A stretch of DNA of 64,000 bases from Taudactylus pleione (taxonomy: Eukaryota; Chordata; Amphibia; Anura; Myobatrachidae). Where the stretch lies: positions 1-64,000 of the forward strand of contig JAUIMM010000697.1 in the NCBI GenBank assembly GCA_031769625.1, in the 5' to 3' direction. Position 1 is the first letter of the stretch, and every line of letters starts with the position of its first letter. Position numbers and translations under genes: made by a program. The notes below the pieces were generated by a model, which saw only the letters and a list, made by a program, of their open reading frames with translations, did not search any database and was not told where the DNA came from. Shown one piece after another: positions 30,563 to 41,226 of this stretch.

Positions 30563-33500
30563 TTGTGTGTCATAATTCCAGCATATACAGGGCCAGTGAT
30601 CACAGTAACCCATTATATGTGTCATACATATTGTATTGTGTGTCATAATTCCAGCATATACAGGACCAGCGATCACAGTAATCCATTATATGTGTCATAC
30701 ATAGTGTGTTGTGTGTCATCATTCCAGCATACACAGGACCAGTGATCACAGTAACCCATTATATGTGTCATACATAGTGTATTGTGTGTCATAATTCCAG
30801 CATATACAGCACCAGCGATCACAGTAACCCATTATATGTGTCATACATAGTGTATTGTGTGTCATATATCCAGCATAGAGAGGACCAGTGATCACAGTAA
30901 CCCATTATATGTGTCATACATAGTGTATTGTGTGTCATAATTGCAGCATATACAGGACCAGCGATCACAGTAACCCATTATATGTGTCATACATAGTGTA
31001 TTGTGTGTCATAATTCCAGCATATACAGGACCAGTGATCACAGTAACCCATTATATGTGTCATACATAGTGTATTGTGTGTCATAATTCCAGCATATACA
31101 GGACCAGCGATCACAGTAACCCATTAGATGTGTCATACATAGTGTATTATGTGACATAAACCCAAGTATATACAGGACCAGTCATCACAGTAACCATTAT
31201 ATGTGTCATACATAGTGTATTGTATGTAATAATTCCAGCATATACAGGACCAGTCATCACAGTAACCCATTATATGTGTCATACATAGTGTATTGTGTGT
31301 CATAATTCCATCATATACAGGACCAGTGATCACAGTAACCCATTATATGTGTCATACATAGTGTATTGTGTGTCATAATTCCAGCATATACAGGACCAGT
31401 GATCAGAGTAACCAATTATATGTGTCATACATAGTGTATTGTGTGTCATAATTCCAGCATATACAGGACCAGTGATCACAGTAACCCATTATATGTGTCA
31501 TACATAGTGTATTGTGTGTCATAATTCCAGCATATACAGGACCAGTGATCACAGTAACCCATTATATGTGTCATACATAGTGTATTGTGTGTCATAATTC
31601 CAGCATATACAGGACCAGCGATCACAGTAACCCATTATATATGTCATACATAGTGTATTGTGTGTCATAATCCCAGCATATACAGAACCAGCGATCAGAG
31701 TAACCCATTATATATGTCATACATAGTGTATTGTGTGTCATAATCCCAGCATAAACAGAACCAGTGATCAGAGTAACCCATTATATGTGTCATACAGAGT
31801 GTATTATGTGTCATAATTCCAGCATATACAGGACCAGTGATCACAGTAACCCATTATATGTGTCATACATAGTGAATTGTGTGTCATAATTCCAGCATAT
31901 ACAGGACCAGTGATCACAGTAACCCATTATTTGTGTCATACATAGTGTATTGTGTGTCATAATTCCAGCATATACAGGACCAGTGATCACAGTAACCCAT
32001 TATATGTGTCATACATAGTGTATTGTGTGTCATAATTCCAGCATATACAGGACCAGTGATCACAGTAACCCATTATATGTGTCATACATAGTGTATTGTG
32101 TGTCATAATTCCAGCATATACAGGACCAGTGATCACAGTAACCCATTATATATGTCATACATAGTGTATTGTGTGTCATAATCCCAGCATATACAGAACC
32201 AGCGATCAGAGTAACCCATTATATGTGTCATACATAGTGTATTGTGTGTCATAATTCCAGCATATACAGGACCAGCGATCACAGTAACCCATTATATGTG
32301 TCATACATAGTGTATTGTGTGTCATAATTCCAGCATATACAGGACCAGCGATCACAGTAACCCATTATATATGTCATACATAGTGTATTGTGTGTCATAA
32401 TCCCAGCATATACAGGACCAGGGATCACAGTAACCCATTATATGTGTCATACATAGTGTATTGTGTGTCATAATCCCAGCATATACAGGACCAGGGATCA
32501 CAGTAACCCATTATATGTGTCATACATATTGTATTGTGTGTCATAATTCCAGCATTTACAGGACCAGCGATCACAGTATCCCATTATATGTGTCATACAT
32601 AGTGTATTGTGTGTCATAATTCCAGCATATACAGGACCAGTGATCACAGTAACCCATTATATGTGTCATACATAGTGTATTGTGTGTCATAATTCCAGCA
32701 TATACAGGACCAGCGATCACAGTAACCCATTATATGTGTAATACATAGTGTATTGTGTGTCATAATTCCAGCATATACAGGACCAGGGATCACAGTAACC
32801 CATTATATGTGTCATACATAGTGTATTGTGTGTCATAATTCCAGCATATACAGGGCCAGTGATCACAGTAACCCATTATATGTGTCATACATATTGTATT
32901 GTGTGTCATAATTCCAGCATATACAGGACCAGCGATCACAGTAATCCATTATATGTGTCATACATAGTGTGTTGTGTGTCATCATTCCAGCATACACAGG
33001 ACCAGTGATCACAGTAACCCATTATATGTGTCATACATAGTGTATTGTGTGTCATAATTCCAGCATATACAGCACCAGCGATCACAGTAACCCATTATAT
33101 GTGTCATACATAGTGTATTGTGTGTCATATATCCAGCATAGAGAGGACCAGTGATCACAGTAACCCATTATATGTGTCATACATAGTGTATTGTGTGTCA
33201 TAATTGCAGCATATACAGGACCAGCGATCACAGTAACCCATTATATGTGTCATACATAGTGTATTGTGTGTCATAATTCCAGCATATACAGGACCAGTGA
33301 TCACAGTAACCCATTATATGTGTCATACATAGTGTATTGTGTGTCATAATTCCAGCATATACAGGACCAGCGATCACAGTAACCCATTAGATGTGTCATA
33401 CATAGTGTATTATGTGACATAAACCCAAGTATATACAGGACCAGTCATCACAGTAACCATTATATGTGTCATACATAGTGTATTGTATGTAATAATTCCA

Positions 33501-35076
33501 GCATATACAGGACCAGTCATCACAGTAACCCATTATATGTGTCATACATAGTGTATTGTGTGTCATAATTCCATCATATACAGGACCAGTGATCACAGTA
33601 ACCCATTATATGTGTCATACATAGTGTATTGTGTGTCATAATTCCAGCATATACAGGACCAGAGATCAGAGTAACCCATTATATGTGTCATACATAGTGT
33701 ATTGTGTGTCATAATTCCAGCATATACAGGACCAGTGATCACAGTAACCCATTATATGTGTCATACATAGTGTATTGTGTGTCGTAATTCCAGCATATAC
33801 AGGACCAGTGATCACAGTAACCCATTATATGTGTCATACATAGTGTATTGTGTGTCATAATTCCAGCATATACAGGACCAGCGATCACAGTAACCCATTA
33901 TATATGTCATACATAGTGTATTGTGTGTCATAATCCCAGCATATACAGAACCAGCGATCAGAGTAACCCATTATATATGTCATACATAGTGTATTGTGTG
34001 TCATAATCCCAGCATATACAGAACCAGTGATCAGAGTAACCCATTATATGTGTCATACAGAGTGTATTATGTGTCATAATTCCAGCATATACAGGACCAG
34101 TGATCACAGTAACCCATTATATGTGTCATACATAGTGTATTGTGTGTCATAATTCCAGCATATACAGGACCAGTGATCACAGTAACCCATTATATGTGTC
34201 ATACATAGTGTATTGTGTGTCATAATTCCAGCATATACAGGACCAGTGATCACAGTAACCATTATGTGTGTCATACATAGTGTATTGTGTGTCATAATTC
34301 CAGCATATACAGGACCAGTGATCACAGTAAACCATTATATGTGTCATACATAGTGTATTGTGTGTCATAATTCCAGCATATACAGGACCAGTGATCACAG
34401 TAACCCATTATATGTGTCATACATAGTGTATTGTGTGTCATAATTCCAGCATATACAGGACCAGTGATCACAGTAACCCATTATATGTGTCATACATAGT
34501 GTATTGTGTGTCATAATTCCAGCATATACAGGACCAGTGATCACAGTAACCCATTATATGTGTCATACATAGTGTATTGTGTGTCATAATTCCAGCATAT
34601 ACAGGACCAGTGATCAGAGTAACCCATTATATGTGTCATACATAGTGTATTGTGTGTCATAATTCCAGCATATACAGGACCAGTGATCACAGTAACCCAT
34701 TATATGTGTCATACATAGTGTATTGTGTGTCATAATTCCAGCATATACAGGACCAGCGATCACAGTAACCCATTATATATGTCATACATAGTGTATTGTG
34801 TGTCATAATCCCAGCATATACAGAACCAGCGATCAGAGTAACCCATTATATGTGTCATACATAGTGTATTGTGTGTCATAATTCCAGCATATACAGGACC
34901 AGCGATCACAGTAACCCATTATATATGTCATACATAGTGTATTGTGTGTCATAATTCCAGCATATACAGGACCAGTGATCACAGTAACCCATTATATGTG
35001 TCATACATAGTGTATTGTGTGTCATAATTCCAGCATATACAGGACCAGTGATCAGAGTAACCCATTATATGTGTCA
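30563..35076. repeat. 31-monomer (2,263-bp) higher-order repeat near the array edge
   Basis: The marker trio of monomers starting at 30563 returns at 32826, and the unique variant GTGACATAAACCCAAGTATA near 31152 returns near 33415. Both intervals are 2,263 bp, exactly 31 monomers. Within the window this variant occurs only in these two places, so this higher-order repeat is local to the right end of the array. The right limit is approximate because the similarity grades into ordinary array. Confidence 0.7.
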
Positions 35077-35864
35077 TACATAGTGTATTGTGTGTCATAA
35101 TTCCAGCATATACAGGACCAGCAATCACAGTAACCATTATATGTGTCATACATAGTGTATTGTGTGTCATAATTCCAGCATATACAGGACCAGTGATCAC
35201 AGTAACCCATTATATGTGTCATACATAGTGTATTGTGTGTCATAATTCCAGCATATACAGGACCAGCGATCACAGTAACCATTATATGTGTCATACATAG
35301 TGTATTGTGTGTCATAATTCCAGCATATACAGGACCAGCGATCACAGTAACCCATTATATGTGTCATACATAGTGTATTGTGTGTCATAATTCCAGCATA
35401 TACAGGACCAGCGATCACAGTAACCCATTATATGTGTCATACATAGTGTATTGTGTGTCATAATTCCATCATATACAGGACCAGAGATCACAGTAACCCA
35501 TTATATGTGTCATACATAGTGTATTGTGTGTCATAATTCCAGCATATACAGGATGAGTGATCACAGTAACCCATTATATGTGTCATACATAGTGTATTGT
35601 GTGTCATAATTCCAGCATATACAGGACCAGCGATCACAGTAACCCATTATATGTGTCATACATAGTGTATTGTGTGTCATAATTCCAGCATATACAGGAC
35701 CAGTGATCACAGTAACCCATTATATGTGTCATACATAGTGTATTATGTGTCATAATTCCAGCATATACAGGACCAGTGATCACAGTAACCCATTATATGT
35801 GTCATACATAGTGTATTGTGTGTCATAATTCCAGCATATACAGGACCAGTGATCACAGTAACCC

Positions 35865-35943
35865 GTTTTCGCCAGGTGAAATTATGTCACCGGCGAAACT
35901 TTTTAGCTGAAAACTGCTTTTTGCACCTAATTGAATACCCCCC
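35865..35943. mobile_element. truncated Harbinger-like MITE end with hairpin at the satellite junction
   Basis: Satellite sequence stops at 35864. The next bases form a hairpin: GTTTTCGCCAGGTGA at 35865-35879 pairs with TCACCGGCGAAAC at 35887-35899, apart from one unpaired A. The segment ends in CTAATTGAATACCCCCC followed by TTA. That end matches the right terminus of the complete MITE beside it (CTAATTGGATACCACCC, 15 of 17 bases). I therefore read it as the right part of a second copy, cut off on its left by the satellite. The family assignment rests on this short match. Confidence 0.5.
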
Positions 35944-35946
35944 TTA

Positions 35947-36195
35947 GGGTTGTATCCAATTAGCCCCGATATATTTTCAGATTTTTCTTTTCACCCTATC
36001 CTATTTCTTTTTGGTGAACAAATAGGATAATTCACCTGAAAAAACATAGGAGCCGTGATAAGTTCCGCAATAAAATCCCTGATAAAAACAATCCCCGATA
36101 ACTGCCGACATTGGGCTGGACTTCCTGGCTAATTGGAGAGCCCTGGGGGATCAATTAGCACCCGAACAATGTTCGGGGCTAATTGGATACCACCC
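35947..36195. mobile_element. Harbinger-like MITE, 249 bp, TSD TTA
   Basis: Inverted ends are visible: GGGTTGTATCCAATTAGCCC on the left, and on the right the reverse complement of GGGTGGTATCCAATTAGCCC. The element is bounded on both sides by TTA (35944-35946 and 36196-36198). A 3-bp TTA/TAA duplication with GG-starting inverted ends is typical of the PIF/Harbinger superfamily. It has no coding capacity. It directly abuts another MITE end on each side. Confidence 0.65.
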
Positions 36196-36199
36196 TTAG

Positions 36200-36761
36200 G
36201 GCTCGATTCAGACCCGCTCGCTAGATGCGTTCGCACGCACCCAGCGTATGCAAATCCAGCAAAGGCAGGCAATCGCACAGCAAGGCATTAGCACGCCCAC
36301 TATGTCTTGGCGTGCGATCGCTCTGTGTATTCAGACACCCACTTATGGATGTCATCTCCAGGAAGTGCAAGCAGCCATCGGTCACATCGAGTACCATTGG
36401 ATGTGATCGCAGCACTTGTGGCTGACCATACCCTACCGCAAGCCCTGCGAGTGCTTCAGTGTGAAACTCAACTAAGTGACGTGTACTATGATGCTCTGTA
36501 TTAATTATACACGACTCTGAAACGGCGTTGAGAAGCTCAGACACGCCTGCATTTGCACCACCACTCCCACGTTTCCATCAACCAACCCGTTACCACCCAT
36601 AAATGGCTTGTCCTGTCTAGCGAGCTGTGTGCAGCGAGCAAACGCTTTCCGATCGCCTGGACTAGTTCGCGCATGCGCACTGCGATGCGTATGCATGCGT
36701 ACCTTGCAAACCATTGGCAGTTACGAGCGAACGCAGCCTAGTGAGCGGGTCTGAATCGGGC
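36200..36761. mobile_element. MITE of the palindrome-rich family (copy A), about 560 bp
   Basis: Left end GGCTCGATTCAGACCCGCTC and right end GAGCGGGTCTGAATCGGGC are inverted copies of each other, and both resemble the ends of the four MITEs between 51456 and 55426. Unlike three of those, I cannot find a matching 5-bp target duplication, possibly because the left flank was replaced when the Harbinger-like MITE landed exactly at this border. Open frames of about 100 codons inside it look random: no domain, and overlapping on both strands. Confidence 0.6.
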
Positions 36762-36837
36762 ACACAGAACCAAGACACAGGGGTCCACGCTCATCTCTAA
36801 TTTTGGGGAAAATAACGCTCTTCTCGGAAACTAGAAT
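36762..36837. other. short spacer with a possible hAT end remnant
   Basis: The stretch holds GCTCATCTCTA at about 36790, which resembles a hAT terminus read outward (the neighbouring hAT starts TAGAGATGAGC). No partner end was found, so this may be a leftover or chance. Confidence 0.3.
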
Positions 36838-38686
36838 TAGAGATGAGCGGTTCGGATTCTGTGGAATCCGAACCGCTCCGAACATTGGGGATCCGAGTCC
36901 ACCCGAACCCTGTTCGGGTGTTCACCGCCTGACTCGGATCCCCGTTCGGGGCCGAACGGCGGCCGCCTGATGTCGGATTCTCACTAGAGAATCCGACATC
37001 AGGTCTCCTCGCGTGTAGGGCAGAGCGCAGTGATAGCGCTCTGCCCTACACAGACACAGACACACAGCCGCCAGCGGCAGCTGTGTGTTTGTTACAGCAG
37101 CCAATGAGAGTCACACAGACTCTCATTGGCTGCTGCACGGAGGGAGCCGGCTGGAGCTCACACATGAGCTCCGTCTTCCGGCTCCCTCCTCAGCGTGTGA
37201 CAGAGCGGACGGCGCGGGAGCGGGGATACAGGTAAGTTTTTATTTTTTATTTTTTTATTTGTGCAAGGGCCGGGGGCACTACTGGGGGGGGTCTGCTACT
37301 GGGGGGGCTATACTACTGGGGGGGCCATACTACAGAGGGGCCTGCTACTGGGGGGGGCTACACTACTGGGGGGGTCTGCACTACTGGGGGGGGTCTGCTA
37401 CTGGGGGGGGCTATACTACTGGGGGGGCCATACTACAGAGGGGCCTGCTACTGGGGGGGCTATACTACTGGGGGGGGTCTGTACTACTGGGGGGGGTCTG
37501 CTACTGGGGGGCGCTATACTACTGGGGGGGCCATACTACAGAGGGGCCTGCTACTGGGGGGGGCTATACTACTGGGGGGGGTCTGCTACTGGGGGGGGCC
37601 ATACTACTGAGGGGCCTGCTACTGGGGGGGGGCATACTACTGGGGGGGCTTACTACTACTGGGGGTGGGGGCTGCTACTGGGGCAGCCTACTACAGGGGG
37701 GCCCATACTACAGGGGGGCCCATACTACAGGGGGGGCTACTACTGGGGCAGCCTACTACTGGGGGAGGCCTGCTACTGGGGCAGCCTACTACTGGGGGGG
37801 CCATACTACTAGGGGGGCCATACTACTGGGGGGGCATACTACTGGGTGGCATGCTAATGGGGGGCATACTACTGGGGGGGCCTGCTAATGGGGGGCATAC
37901 TACTGGGTGGCATGCTAATGGGGGGCATACTACTGGGGGGGCCTGCTAATGGGGGGCATACTACTGGGGGGCATTCTACTGGGGGCACTGCATAGTGGAC
38001 CCTACTACTAAGGGGACTGCATAGGGGGCACCACTGCTGGGGGACATTGTGTAAGGGACACCGCTACTGTGGGCATTGTGTAAAAGGGTCACTACTGTGG
38101 GCATTGTGTAAAAGGGGCACTACTGTGTGTCGTAACATAAATAAGAGACACTACTTTATGGTGTAATGTGAATCAGGCCCTATGTGCGGTGTAATGCTAA
38201 TAAGATTGTGCACTGTGACTCCTAGGGCCGTAGCCCACTTTGTAAACAAGTACTATGATTCTGCTGGCCGTACCCCACTGGGTTGGTGCACTACTTTTCA
38301 TTTCTGCCATTGCTGTGTGGCAATGTGTCATAGATGTGCTTTATACTGTGGTGTCTGTGTCGTTGTGCCGCTGCTTTGTCGCTTAGTAACCAGTCAGCTC
38401 ACTGCAACCTTTGGCCAATAATGTTGAAAACAATATTATAAGCTGTGATATGGTCTAAATTGACTGGAAATTAATGTTATTGAGGTTAATAATACTCTAG
38501 GAAGAAAAAAAAGACCAATTTATGTGATTTTAGCTTTTTTTGTCAATTTTTGTAAAAAAATCCAAATCCAAATCCAAATCCAAAGCCAGTCACCGCAGTT
38601 TGGCAAATCCAAATCCAAATCCAAAGCCGGACGACGAATTAGAACCAAATCCAAATCCGGCAAAAATGGTCCGGCGCACATCCCTA
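36838..38686 (+). mobile_element. non-autonomous hAT element, 1,849 bp, TSD ACTAGAAT
   Basis: The element starts TAGAGATGAGCGG and ends GGCGCACATCCCTA, flanked by perfect 8-bp duplications ACTAGAAT at 36830-36837 and 38687-38694. Its left 35 bases (GAGCGGTTCGGATT, then a hairpin) match the promoter end of the complete hAT at 41227-48901. Its right end (TAGGGATGTGCGCC when read inward) matches the other end of that element. Inside are a chain of hairpins (36841-37190), a G-rich minisatellite (37268-37990) and a tail shared with the older hAT remnant near 41185. It encodes no transposase and would depend on one supplied in trans. Orientation is given relative to the complete element. Confidence 0.88.
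37268..37990 (+). repeat. G-rich minisatellite, 15-16 bp unit
   Basis: About 45 degenerate copies of a unit of the form GGGGGGNNATACTACTG lie inside the non-autonomous hAT. The plus strand carries runs of 6-8 G roughly every 15 bases. From 37990 to about 38130 the pattern decays into longer units with GGGCATTGTGTAA. The long glycine/tyrosine-rich open frame here is a product of the repeat, not a gene. Confidence 0.93.
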
Positions 38687-38738
38687 ACTAGAATTATCTG
38701 ATAAGAGCCTTAATAACATGTAACAGTTATTTTAGAAT

Positions 38739-39207
38739 GGGATCCGGATGAAAGTTGAACAGTTGAACAGTATGACAGTCTACAATGAATAGGTTGACAC
38801 CAAATGGTCTACATGCAAAAGGTCGACAGAAACAAATCTTTGACAGTGCAACATTTTTAGGGTTAGGGTGAGAGTTATGTTAGGCACAGGGGGAGGGTTA
38901 GGGTTATTCTGCCAGAGGGAAAGGTAATGATTAGGCACCAGGGGGAGGGTTAGAGTTAGGCTTCCGGAGGGAAAGGATACGGTTAGGCACCAGGAGGATG
39001 GTTAAGGTTAGGGTTGAAATACAAAAATGTGTTAACCATTTTTGTGTTGACCATATGTGTCGACAATTTGAACAATTCAACATTTTTAGCCCTGTCTACC
39101 TTTTGTCAGTTGACCTTTTGTCCCTGTTGACCTATTGCATGTCAACCATTTGGTGTTGACCTATTTGTTGTTGACCTTCTTACTGTTGATCCTTTATACC
39201 ACATCCC
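38739..39207. mobile_element. long-TIR MITE, 469 bp, TSD TTAGAAT
   Basis: The ends are GGGATCCGGAT and ACCACATCCC. About 110 bp on each side form an imperfect inverted repeat rich in GGTTGACACCAAATGGT-type words. TTAGAAT flanks both ends (38732-38738 and 39208-39214), 7 bp with no mismatch. The centre (38870-39020) has three degenerate units of GGTTAGGCACCAGGGGGAGG with scattered TTAGGG words. No coding capacity. The superfamily is uncertain: a 7-bp match could be a worn 8- or 9-bp duplication. Confidence 0.75.
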
Positions 39208-39214
39208 TTAGAAT

Positions 39215-40490
39215 AAAGATGCCCGTACACAAACAAATCTGGACACACAAACGCCGCGCAGACGTTATCAGATCTGACCGGTCAGCGTGATGCAGATTCT
39301 ATAGGCTCAAATTAGCGTCATGTCTGCCAGCCCAAAGTAACTGTAAGCTAGCCTAATGCCCCACAGGATCTAATACGTATATAAATGGCCAGATGTTATT
39401 ACGCAAAAACAAATTTGCCTTAAAACTTCCACGACACAAGTTATGTTGTATTAAGAACTCGAGATTTAATCATTTTAAGATATTTTCCTCATCCTGACAA
39501 AATGATAAATAGACTGTATTTAGGTGCCGTTATAAAGCAGGCCTGGTGCTAAAGAGATTTATAGTTCTCTTATTACTATAGTTTACTTTTTCCCTTTCTA
39601 GGGGATATAACTTTAGGGACATTTCTCCTCCTCGCCTGTTACACAGGATGCATTCCCATATTGGGATAACACATTCATGTCCCTGGTTCTCTGGAAGTAG
39701 GGGGCTTTGCTGACAAGGCACAGGAAGGAGAATTATCTCTAACACATGGGATGGGTCAGTTCATACATGTGTCACGTTTCCGGGACACCTGTGGCTCGGC
39801 TTCCCAAATCCATGCCAAGATTCTGCAGACCCCTGTCACACAGATATTATTGATCCAAGACAGCTTGTGAACTATATTACGCCAGCAAATAACTGGCTGG
39901 ATAAATGTCTAATGTATTAAACTCCCCATCGCCTGATGAGCGTCCCCTCCTAACAGTGCAGGGTAAACCATCAACCATAGTCATAATGATATAACGACAC
40001 AGAGACTTATATAAGGGGAAAGGAAGGTCAGCTTTATTTATATTTAAACTAATTAAACTATTTAATGTATAACTGAACTAATAGAAGAATAAAGAAAGAC
40101 AGACAAAGTATGGTGGCGCAGAAAGAACGGCCCCACAATGTAACATCACCAACTGCGTACTCACACCGATCTTCTAAATGGGAGGCGAGCAGCCAGCCCA
40201 TTACCACGCCCAATGTATCCACCTCCCACCCCAATGACATGACGTGAGGCCCACCTGGTTAGGTGGCTGCCGCTGACCCCAGTAGGGTAGAATCAGCCTA
40301 AGCCATGTATTGGAAGGGAGAGCACCTCAAGCTCCAAAGACAGATGGCGACTGCTACCGTTCTTTCCCGCCACAAGAAAAGCCGACACCAAACAACTCAA
40401 TGAATAAGGGAGGGAGGGCGGGAAACAGCCAACCAGAGACATTTCTATGAAACGGCTGCCAAGCAGCAACTCTGACATAGCACTGACCCA
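39215..40490. other. unassigned sequence, no gene seen
   Basis: Mixed-composition sequence with no domain-bearing frame. Frames of 60-71 codons at 39530-39745 and 40058-40240 have no recognisable motif, and the second is mostly a hydrophobic stretch from T-rich DNA read backwards. The stretch at 39220-39400 has the feel of another decayed MITE, but I could not define its ends. Confidence 0.5.
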
Positions 40491-40692
40491 CCCTCTGCCC
40501 AATCCTATAGGCTAACCAGACCTAACCCCACCCCCTGCCCAATCCTACAGGCTAACCAAACCTAACCGCACCCCCTGCCCAATACTATAGGCTAACCAAA
40601 CCTAACCCCACCCCCTGCCCAATACTATAGGCTAACCAAACCTAACCCCACCCCCTGCCCAATACTATAGGCTAACCAAACCTAACCCCACC
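40491..40692. repeat. 40-bp minisatellite, 5 copies
   Basis: Five successive copies of a 40-bp unit built on CTGCCCAATCCTATAGGC followed by TAACCAAACCTAACC-type sequence. The last copies (AATACTATAGG form) are almost identical, so they multiplied recently. Confidence 0.9.
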
Positions 40693-41160
40693 CACAACAC
40701 TACCTCACTAAACAACTAGCCCCTTCTTGTCCAGAGGCCGACACCCACAGGCCTGGGTGTGTAATTAACTCCATGCATATGAAATGCACTCTGTCCTACA
40801 TATAGTATTAGATAGGTACCTATACCGTTTATGTTTGACAAGCAAAAACAAAGCAGATTTATATAACGGATTTATCTTCAAACGTTATTACAGAAGGGAC
40901 AGAGGTTGGGTGGCAGCTCTTAGGCTGGGTACAAGCACAAGTAAGTGACCTAAACTTTCATACCAGCATGCAGAACAGGGAAATGGGTGACACAAACATG
41001 CTTGTGCGCTTTGTCTAATGTCTGAGTTGAAACAAGTCCCAGTTCGGTATCTTTTAGGGGTTCATAGTAGAACCGTGTCCTGACTCGGGTCTTCTCGCAA
41101 TTCGGAAATCAGACACAAAATTCAGATCCTGCATGTTTTGGATTACATTCAAGTCTCTCC
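40693..41160. other. unassigned sequence
   Basis: No gene, repeat unit or transposon end recognised. A short stretch at 41070-41130 with ACTCGGGTC and ATTCGGAAATC has words typical of the local hAT family's ends and may belong to the older hAT remnant that follows. Confidence 0.4.
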
Positions 41161-41226
41161 TTCACAATTTAAGGTGCTGTGAGTTGGTCAAAATTGACTG
41201 GAAATGAAAGTTATTGATGTTATTAA
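41161..41226 (+). mobile_element. left remnant of an older hAT interrupted by the complete hAT
   Basis: The words AATTGACTGGAAATGAAAG and GTTATTGATGTTATTAA match the tail of the non-autonomous hAT at 38450-38500 (AATTGACTGGAAATTAATG, GTTATTGAGGTTAATAATA). The continuation of that tail resumes at 48910, on the other side of the complete hAT. The two halves were therefore one element before the younger hAT landed, duplicating GTTATTAA. Confidence 0.7.

Larger units (their letters stand above)
1..35864. repeat. 73-bp satellite array, about 490 monomers
   Basis: Head-to-tail monomers of 73 bp fill the first 35.9 kb and continue beyond the left edge. Each monomer opens with GTCATAATTCCAGCATATAC, has an 8-bp palindrome GTGATCAC in its middle and ends with TAGTGTATTGTGT. 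Monomers differ by a few bases: the palindrome appears as GTGATCAC, GCGATCAC, GGGATCAC or GTGATCAG; some monomers are one base short (GTAACCATTA for GTAACCCATTA); rarer diagnostic forms include CATAGAGAGGACC, TTGCAGCATA and AGGATGAGTG. The same ordered series of variants recurs many times, so the array evolves by copying blocks of tens of monomers. Open frames of 60-107 codons on both strands are by-products of a repeat whose three-unit period is divisible by three. I see no gene, promoter or inserted transposon inside it. Confidence 0.99.

Noticed and set aside
1..35864. Dozens of 60-107 codon open frames on both strands
   Set aside because: They follow the monomer: three 73-bp units make 73 codons, so any stop-free path repeats. 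There is no start context, codon bias or domain.
1..35864. Regular repeats suggestive of a CRISPR array
   Set aside because: Whole units are conserved with no unique spacers between short repeats, and the surroundings are eukaryotic transposons.
36221..36741. Overlapping frames of 60-107 codons on both strands
   Set aside because: They lie within a MITE with defined inverted ends. No motif is recognisable and no single frame dominates.
36785..36800. GCTCATCTCTA as the end of another hAT
   Set aside because: Matching partner end and 8-bp duplication were not found. Kept only as a note in the spacer entry.
37085..37949. Glycine/tyrosine-rich frames of 94-267 codons, silk- or cell-wall-like
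   Set aside because: They are translations of the G-rich 15-bp minisatellite, overlapping in several frames, inside a non-autonomous hAT.
40058..40240. Small hydrophobic protein on the minus strand
   Set aside because: The hydrophobic part comes from AT-rich DNA, with no neighbours, motif or conserved start.
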